This document shows, piece by piece, positions 31,142 to 34,785 of a stretch of DNA of 34,785 nucleotides. The notes under the pieces were generated by a model. That model was not told the DNA's origin. It did no database searches and saw only the letters and a program-made list of their open reading frames with translations. This DNA is from Nanobdellota archaeon (GTDB lineage Archaea > Nanobdellota > Nanobdellia > Parvarchaeales > Parvarchaeaceae): NCBI GenBank assembly GCA_021851145.1, contig JAJZJK010000005.1, positions 1-34,785 on the forward strand, in the 5' to 3' direction. The position numbers and the translations under genes are program-made. Within the stretch, counting starts at the first letter, position 1, and every line of letters begins with the position of its first letter.

Positions 31142-31657
31142 TTAAGCTACTACTACCCTAGTCTGTATGCCTAATTTCTTACTCATTTTTAATGCTGCAT
31201 CTTTTGCAGCTGTTAAATTAGCCTTGTCAACATGTATCTCAAATATACGCTTACCTGCTGCCAATCTTGCTGCAAGACCTATAGGCTTACCGAAAGATTT
31301 CTGCATACCTGATGAGAAACGGTCCGCGCCTGCTCCCGTAGCCAACTTGTGCTCTCTAAGAACTTGATGTGGGTAAGCCACAACCACTATATGAAAATTC
31401 TGATCAGTTATCCTGTCTGTAAGGTATTTGTTTGCAACTATCCTTGCGGATTCAATTGCATTGTCCCTTAACTGAAGCGACTTTTCTGAGATAAGAAAAA
31501 CTTTGCTATCAAACTCTCTTTTCGGATTTCCGGAATGATACTGTGTTATTTTTGGCCTCTGTGCAATTTTTATGTAGCTTTTTGTCTTATACTTAGACTT
31601 TCTAGTGTAAGGGATTTTAAGTTCTTTATACGATCTTCCAGGTCTTAATTTTACCAT
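31142..31657 (-). CDS. rpl10e: Ribosomal protein uL16 (L10e)
   Basis: 171 residues. Motifs: KLRPGRSYKELKIPYTRKSK, AYPHQVLREHKLATGAGADR and FSSGMQKSFGKPIGLAARLA. L10e/uL16 sits near the A-site finger and peptidyl transferase centre. The gene follows a 66-residue unknown gene by 1 base (stop at 31659 side), so this small gene and its paralogue are upstream members of the same minus-strand unit. Confidence 0.96.
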   Translation of the reverse strand: MVKLRPGRSYKELKIPYTRKSKYKTKSYIKIAQRPKITQYHSGNPKREFDSKVFLISEKSLQLRDNAIESARIVANKYLTDRITDQNFHIVVVAYPHQVLREHKLATGAGADRFSSGMQKSFGKPIGLAARLAAGKRIFEIHVDKANLTAAKDAALKMSKKLGIQTRVVVA

Positions 31658-31658
31658 T

Positions 31659-31859
31659 TTACTTCTTACCCTCTTTTTTCTTTGAAAAATCTATTGTAAC
31701 CTTTCCAGATAATTTGATTGGCTCTTTTATACTTGGAAGCTTTATCTCTAGATTATCAAGATCAAGTGAAAACCGCTTATTTCTGCCACCAATCATCCCT
31801 AATAGCATCTGTGGAAGCATTCCAAACAGTTTGTTATTTCCATCTTCTTTCTTTTCCAT
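31659..31859 (-). CDS. Unknown small protein, paralogue A
   Basis: 66 residues. It opens MEKKEDGNNKLFGMLPQMLL and ends with the motif SLDLDNLEIKLPSIKEPIKL then SGKVTIDFSKKK. The same start and ending motif occur in the 74-residue protein encoded just upstream (31952-32176), so the two arose by duplication. The alternating pattern suggests beta strands with a basic tail. No family is recognised. The gene is 1 base from rpl10e and should be co-expressed with it. Confidence 0.7.
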   Translation of the reverse strand: MEKKEDGNNKLFGMLPQMLLGMIGGRNKRFSLDLDNLEIKLPSIKEPIKLSGKVTIDFSKKKEGKK

Positions 31860-31951
31860 AGAGTTATTATATATTAACTTACATTTATAAACATTTATAC
31901 TTTAGTTTATAAACCTTACAAAGAGATTACACAAAAAATTAATATTAAAAT

Positions 31952-32176
31952 TTACTGTTTTTTGTTGCTGTCTTCTTTATTCTTACCGGAAAAATCTAAA
32001 TCAATTTTTGCGGAAAGCTTTACTGGATACTTCAAACCTGACATGTTTATCTCCAACTTATCTAGATTTATTGAAACTTTCCTAGGCTTGGATTTTTGCT
32101 CATTCATGTTATCTTTGATTACCTTAGCTATCCCAGTTATTGCGTCGTAAATGGCGTTGTCTTCTTTCTTTTCCAT
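31952..32176 (-). CDS. Unknown small protein, paralogue B
   Basis: 74 residues. It opens MEKKEDNAIYDAITGIAKVI and ends with SINLDKLEINMSGLKYPVKL then SAKIDLDFSGKNKED, aligning to paralogue A over the last 40 residues (SxxLDxLEIxxxxxxxPxKLSxKxxxDFS). The N-terminal part differs and looks helical. It lies 92 bases upstream of paralogue A. That gap is AT-rich and has a TATA-like stretch, so each gene could have its own promoter. Function unknown. Confidence 0.7.
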   Translation of the reverse strand: MEKKEDNAIYDAITGIAKVIKDNMNEQKSKPRKVSINLDKLEINMSGLKYPVKLSAKIDLDFSGKNKEDSNKKQ

Positions 32177-32350
32177 ATAATTATATCAAATTGATAGAAT
32201 ATATACTTAACTTATCCATTCAGTCATATAATTTGTTTGATGGCAGCCTTTTATAGAATGTTGAAAAATTTGGGTTATAAATGAAGAAATAGAGATTTAT
32301 TTGGAATTTTAAAAGTGAATTCATTTCGGACTTGATAAATATAATCAAAA

Positions 32351-32445
32351 CGTCAGGGATGGGGGTTGAACCCATTAAGGCTTGCGCCAACATGCTTTCC
32401 GTTACTGGATAGCAGGCATGCACCTTACCGTTCGGTCACCCTGAC
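32351..32445 (-). tRNA. tRNA-Ser (anticodon GCT) with intron
   Basis: A class II tRNA on the minus strand. The acceptor GTCAGGG pairs with CCCTGAC, with discriminator G (a serine identity base). The T-arm is ATGGG-TTCAACC-CCCAT. The long variable arm includes the hairpin GGC-GCAA-GCC. The anticodon stem CATGC/GCATG encloses 20 bases instead of 7; removing 13 at the canonical 37/38 site leaves CTGCTAA, anticodon GCT. No CCA is encoded. The mature length would be 82 nt. Confidence 0.92.
32397..32409 (-). other. 13-nt intron in tRNA-Ser(GCT)
   Basis: TCCAGTAACGGAA lies between A37 and A38 of the tRNA. TGCT of the loop can pair with AGTA of the intron (4 pairs, one G-U), the kind of central helix needed in a bulge-helix-bulge splice site. 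The exact borders are inferred from loop length. Confidence 0.7.
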
Positions 32446-32532
32446 TTATTACAGATTAGAGTAACTAATCTATTTTAACTTATTGCTAATATAATTTTAT
32501 ACTAGTATTAATCTAAAAAATATCTTACTAAA

Positions 32533-32797
32533 TGACAGGCCATGGCTTCGAAATAGCTATCCATATAGAGAGTAACAACATTTTCTCCTTACAGTTTACC
32601 TACAAGCACGCTTCAGCTTAATTACAGTTGCTCCCTTCCGGGCCTGGCTGGGTTCTTAAACCAAAGCATCCTATAGGGCTGTAAATCTACGATAGCTTTG
32701 TTACTATGTATAGAGTCACTATCCCTCGGCCACGGTTCACTGCGCCTAAAGTCCATTTGCGCTGCAGGGAGGGACTAACTCCCCAGCTAGCCTGTCA
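32533..32797 (-). ncRNA. Signal recognition particle 7S RNA
   Basis: On the minus strand, 5' TGACAGGC (32797-32790) pairs perfectly with 3' GCCTGTCA (32540-32533). The S domain has the diagnostic helix 8: CAGGCCCGGAAGGGAGCAAC, with the GGAA tetraloop at 32639-32636 and the asymmetric loop bases that bind SRP54. The 5' part forms the Alu-like region (GGGGAGTTAGTCCCTCCC; GCGCAAATGGACTTTAGGCG). About 265 nt, slightly short for archaeal 7S RNA (about 300). A T run (32513-32520) follows the 3' end. TTCTATAAAG at 32811-32820 or ATTTATTC just beyond may be the TATA box. Confidence 0.92.
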
Positions 32798-32802
32798 AAT
32801 AT
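32780..32802 (-). repeat. Direct repeat copy 1 (SRP RNA 5' end)
   Basis: 23 bases (plus strand begins TCCCCAGCTAGCCTGTCAAA) identical to 34005-34027, in the same orientation, 1225 bases apart. It covers the first 18 nt of the SRP RNA and 5 upstream bases. Weaker similarity extends about 10 bases further into the RNA gene. Confidence 0.9.
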
Positions 32803-32996
32803 TAGCTAATCTTTATAGAATAAATAGATATTACTGCTGACAGATGAAAAACGCATAAAGTATTTATTGCTTATTGCATTCGCAAGCAGCGTTGTTTAGC
32901 CATTTAAAATAGAGTGTAACCTTGTAGGTAGTACTTCTGCATATAATTTAAAAACATATAATTATTTATCACAGTGGTATTCATACTAAAAGTTAT
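32803..32996. other. Intergenic region upstream of SRP RNA
   Basis: About 190 AT-rich bases. They hold the SRP RNA promoter elements near 32811-32825 and, towards the right, possible TATA-like runs (TTTAAAAACATATA, 32947-32960) for the small plus-strand ORFs. No convincing gene is seen. Confidence 0.5.
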
Positions 32997-33128
32997 GTGC
33001 CACAGGCCGATAATTCCCCTTGTAAAGTAGGATCCAAAAAAATATTGATCATAATGTTCCTAATAGGATTGGCTTCATCCATATTAGGTTGCATTGTCAT
33101 CAAAAATGACTGCAAAAAAGGTGCTTAG
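32997..33128 (+). CDS. Possible 43-residue single-pass membrane protein
   Basis: Stop-bounded ORF with a GTG start (32997). An internal ATG at 33054 is an alternative. The opening VPQADNSPCKVGSKK is followed by one hydrophobic helix (ILIIMFLIGLASSILGCIVI) and the tail KNDCKKGA. Cysteines sit on both sides of the helix. No family known. It lies inside the 1.2 kb segment bounded by the direct repeats and overlaps the next small ORF by 23 bases. It may be a real small protein or the remains of a larger gene. Confidence 0.35.
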   Translation: MPQADNSPCKVGSKKILIIMFLIGLASSILGCIVIKNDCKKGA

Positions 33129-33189
33129 TATATTCATACGGCTTTTGTTTGGCATATTCATGTTTGGCTATCTACTAATTCTAGGATAA
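33106..33189 (+). CDS. Possible 27-residue membrane miniprotein
   Basis: ATG-started ORF whose product begins MTAKKVLSIFIRLLFGIFMF and ends GYLLILG: a short basic leader and one hydrophobic helix. It starts within the last 23 bases of the preceding ORF in another frame, an arrangement that suits translational coupling. Its size alone gives weak coding evidence; the hydrophobic pattern in both overlapping ORFs is the reason to list it. Confidence 0.3.
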   Translation: MTAKKVLSIFIRLLFGIFMFGYLLILG

Positions 33190-33229
33190 GAAAAGATATC
33201 CTTTCAAGTTCAGCCGCTTAAAATCTTAT

Positions 33230-33871
33230 TTATTCTTTGGAAGACTTTGCATATAGCTTTAAGGGTATGGACTTGTCAATATACAATGTGTTGTCTGTCT
33301 CTGAAAGCAGGTTTCCTGATTTAATTTCTTTGCTTTTGAATAAACCTTTTTTATTTATTTCCTTCAATGAATAATTTGCGTTTGTATCGAATTCTGCTTT
33401 CACATTATTATCATAAATAAGTGTAAGCTCTAGCAAATTTTTTGCTGGTTTGTATTTTAAGCTTATTTGAGAGGTGTGCATATTCATATCACTATCCAAA
33501 GAATAAAACTCAATAGGCACATTCACTCCAGACTGGATAAATTTTATACTTTTGCTGTCTTTATTTTCTAGCCTGCCGGCAATAATATTGTCTGAATCTA
33601 GAAAGTTACGTATATTCGTTAAGTGATCGTCTATTTTGCCGTTACTTACAATGGGCTTAAAATAAGCAAAGTCACTTTTTATCTCAAATAAAATATTGCT
33701 GTTTGTCTTATCTCTATAAAGGGTAACCTCTAACATTCTTTTATGGCCTTTTTTTGTTACCATAAACTGCCCTGGAAACATGTCTGGCATGTCAAAAAAA
33801 TCTACTTCATCTCTATCATTGATGGGAAGCTCCCCCATATCAAGTATTATCTCGGTTAAATTAGGTGTCAT
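33230..33871 (-). CDS. Unknown protein, 213 residues
   Basis: No family recognised. Predominantly beta-rich, without signal peptide or membrane helix. It begins MTPNLTEIILDMGELPINDR and has FFDMPDMFPGQFMVTKKGHK; the second half is strand-rich (LKYKPAKNLLELTLIYDNNV, DNTLYIDKSIPLKLYAKS). TATA-like TAATAATAGT at about 33891-33900 lies 25 bases upstream of the ATG, so it may be leaderless. It lies within the repeat-bounded segment beside the SRP RNA, which raises the chance that it is an acquired gene. Confidence 0.65.
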   Translation of the reverse strand: MTPNLTEIILDMGELPINDRDEVDFFDMPDMFPGQFMVTKKGHKRMLEVTLYRDKTNSNILFEIKSDFAYFKPIVSNGKIDDHLTNIRNFLDSDNIIAGRLENKDSKSIKFIQSGVNVPIEFYSLDSDMNMHTSQISLKYKPAKNLLELTLIYDNNVKAEFDTNANYSLKEINKKGLFKSKEIKSGNLLSETDNTLYIDKSIPLKLYAKSSKE

Positions 33872-33910
33872 TTATTTTTAATGAATAATACTATTATTAA
33901 TAGCTTCTCA

Positions 33911-34045
33911 CTAAATAACTGGGAATTCCCAGTCTTTCACATGCTCATCTTTCTGCCCAAGATCTTTTTCTAGTTCAACCCTCTTTTCTATTGAGGCAAC
34001 TAAATCCCCAGCTAGCCTGTCAAATATAATTCTGATTCTGATAGG
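33911..34045 (-). pseudogene. Remnant reading frame with SRP-repeat at its start
   Basis: A stop-free stretch of 44 codons ends at TAG (33913-33911) and has no ATG, GTG or TTG start; TAA precedes it at 34048-34046. The readable end is EKRVELEKDLGQKDEHVKDW then EFPVI, which looks like real protein sequence with a charged helix. Its upstream part runs through the 23-base copy of the SRP RNA 5' end. It is probably the 3' end of a gene whose front was lost, perhaps by insertion or deletion. The parent gene is not recognised. Confidence 0.4.
34005..34027 (-). repeat. Direct repeat copy 2 (SRP RNA 5' end duplicate)
   Basis: Identical to 32780-32802. The sequence on either side is not SRP RNA, so this is a fragment rather than a second gene. 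It lies within the remnant frame at 33911-34045. It may be an attachment-site copy or a product of local duplication. Confidence 0.85.
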
Positions 34046-34131
34046 TTAAATAATTTTATGATTAGAAATTAAATTGATAGACAAAACTACAATTTAATAA
34101 AATTTAAGGATATTTATTTAAAAATATAATT

Positions 34132-34497
34132 TTAAAATCTCTTGAGAAAGGGTATAAATTGATCCAAGTCTTCAGCCAAATCTACACTCATTTTTTCATA
34201 TCCCTTTATGGCTTCTTTCCCTCTCTCAGTTATCCTGTACTGCTTTCTCGCTTTTTCCCCTTTATTTCCCTTGTTTACCGCTTCTATGTACCCAGAACTT
34301 TCCAACTGTGAAAGAGAAGGATAAACTGCTGCTGGCCCAGGCCTCCACATGCCATCAGTCTTTTCGAATATCTGTTCCATTATCTCAAAGCCATGCATTG
34401 GCTTATCCATTAATAATCTTAACATAAATGGTTGAAGCAGGCCTTTTGGGATAATATCAACATTAAAAGGCCCGCAGCGGCAACGTCTGCCTCTCAT
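34132..34497 (-). CDS. PadR-family transcriptional regulator
   Basis: 121 residues. PadR winged helix: LQPFMLRLLMDKPMHGFEIM then PGPAAVYPSLSQLESSGYIE, and the wing EKARKQYRITERGKEAIKGY, followed by a short dimerisation helix ending LDQFIPFLKRF. The N-terminus has an unusual CxC (MRGRRCRCGPFNVD; C6, C8) before the domain. It starts 2 bases after the stop of a Cys/Met-rich partner gene, and a palindrome at the operon promoter is a natural operator for autoregulation. The inducer is unknown; the CxC pairs hint at metal or thiol sensing. Confidence 0.92.
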   Translation of the reverse strand: MRGRRCRCGPFNVDIIPKGLLQPFMLRLLMDKPMHGFEIMEQIFEKTDGMWRPGPAAVYPSLSQLESSGYIEAVNKGNKGEKARKQYRITERGKEAIKGYEKMSVDLAEDLDQFIPFLKRF

Positions 34498-34499
34498 AT

Positions 34500-34736
34500 T
34501 CAGCTACTTTCCTCATCGCTCTCTTCATCAGAACTGTTTTTAGAAAGCTCGTCTATCCTTTTATTGATAAACTTTATTTCTTCTTCCAGCTCATCTTTGT
34601 AGCTCTCGAGGTTTTCCTTCAAGTCTTTTTTCTCATATGACTCTTCGGTTCGCATTCGCATCATGCCATGCCTGCCCATTCCATTCATTTTTTTGTTTCC
34701 GCAGCCACAGCCGCATCCACTATTGTTCATTTCCAT
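34500..34736 (-). CDS. Cys/Met-rich small protein with coiled coil
   Basis: 78 residues. It opens MEMNNSGCGCGCGNKKMNGM with alternating Cys (C8, C10, C12), then a Met/Arg/His-rich stretch (GRHGMMRMR). Residues about 30-66 form a Lys/Glu coiled coil (ENLESYKDELEEEIKFINKR), and the tail is acidic and Ser-rich. The Cys and Met groups suggest soft-metal binding, but this is inference. It is the first gene of the PadR operon. The start is set by the Shine-Dalgarno GAGGTGAT at 34749-34742. Confidence 0.7.
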   Translation of the reverse strand: MEMNNSGCGCGCGNKKMNGMGRHGMMRMRTEESYEKKDLKENLESYKDELEEEIKFINKRIDELSKNSSDEESDEESS

Positions 34737-34741
34737 ATTAT

Positions 34742-34749
34742 ATCACCTC
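34742..34749 (-). promoter_or_regulatory. Shine-Dalgarno GAGGTGAT
   Basis: A strong ribosome-binding site 5 bases before the ATG at 34736. It shows that this operon has a leader, unlike most genes in the window. Confidence 0.7.
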
Positions 34750-34750
34750 T

Positions 34751-34768
34751 GATATAACTACTTATATC
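34751..34768. promoter_or_regulatory. Palindromic operator at the PadR operon
   Basis: GATATAA-ctac-TTATATC: perfect 7-base arms with a 4-base spacer. It covers the expected transcription start, between the TATA box (34776-34785) and the ribosome-binding site. Binding of the PadR dimer here would block transcription, giving autoregulation. Confidence 0.6.
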
Positions 34769-34775
34769 TCTACTA

Positions 34776-34785
34776 GTATAAATAC
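34776..34785 (-). promoter_or_regulatory. TATA box of the PadR operon
   Basis: The minus strand reads GTATTTATAC at the right window edge. Its centre is about 26 bases before the middle of the palindrome, so transcription would start inside that operator. Confidence 0.5.

Noticed and set aside
32220-32423. 67-residue minus-strand ORF
   Set aside because: It starts inside tRNA-Ser(GCT) and runs across its intron and T-arm; a shadow of the tRNA and its flank.
32826-32897. Hydrophobic plus-strand reading frame upstream of SRP RNA
   Set aside because: It has no ATG or GTG start after the in-frame stop and no ribosome-binding site, so it is treated as non-coding.
33919-33932. Palindrome CTGGGAATTCCCAG as an operator or terminator
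   Set aside because: No nearby promoter or T run supports either use; mentioned only with the remnant frame.
1-34785. CRISPR arrays, rRNA genes, inteins, complete insertion sequences
   Set aside because: No regularly spaced repeats, rRNA sequence, intein motifs or transposase were seen.

Overview
The window is AT-rich archaeal chromosome. Archaeal markers include topoisomerase VI A and B, the RFC clamp loader, L10e, L31e, L39e, S19e, PDCD5, prefoldin alpha, the RNase P zinc-ribbon subunit Rnp4, Pelota, Elp3, a 7S SRP RNA and a type-A-like RNase P RNA. Genes are short and tightly packed. TATA boxes sit about 26-30 bases before many start codons, which suggests mostly leaderless mRNAs. The shortened RFC large subunit, the LamG-bearing pilin-like proteins and the broken ribosomal operons suggest a small-genome DPANN-type archaeon (ARMAN/Parvarchaeota or Micrarchaeota-like). 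That placement is inference; no 16S rRNA is present.

Layout. Bases 1-1522 hold two tandem class III signal peptide (pilin-like) genes, one cut by the window edge. Bases 1583-5091 hold a four-gene minus-strand operon: winged-helix protein, KaiC/RadA-like ATPase, RfcS and a degenerate RfcL. Bases 5175-8524 hold a membrane-anchored thioredoxin-like DUF929 protein, an unlisted RNase P RNA gene, a small SWIM zinc-finger protein, an unknown protein and a hemerythrin. After tRNA-Arg(CCT) come an AAA+ ATPase paired with a presenilin-type protease, then a SufT/MIP18 protein. Bases 10687-15738 hold Top6A, Top6B, the KH protein Pno1 and Elp3. A divergent surface protein with two near-identical repeats follows.

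Bases 16661-19620 are the ribosome and secretion cluster Rnp4, S19e, PDCD5, L39e, L31e, prefoldin alpha and FtsY. The usual aIF6 and LX genes are missing from it. Next come a 42-residue very acidic protein with a strong Shine-Dalgarno, a zinc-ribbon/Hsp20 fusion, two small unknown proteins, L13-S9, a deoxyribosyltransferase-like protein, YbaK and a membrane protein. tRNA-Ala(CGC), a degenerate GT2-GtrA fusion, Pelota, an amino-acid permease and tRNA-Glu(CTC) follow. GalT and a sugar-nucleotidyltransferase face each other; then come unknown and membrane proteins, a winged-helix protein with a cobalamin adenosyltransferase, L10e and a tandem pair of small paralogues.

The right end (32351-34785) is the most unusual part. 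It has an intron-containing tRNA-Ser(GCT) and the SRP RNA gene. The first 23 nt of the SRP RNA region recur 1225 bases away, beside a broken ORF. The enclosed 1.2 kb holds two overlapping tiny membrane-protein ORFs and an unknown gene, which suggests a remnant insertion or partial duplication. It ends with a PadR-type regulator and a Cys/Met-rich partner behind a palindromic operator.
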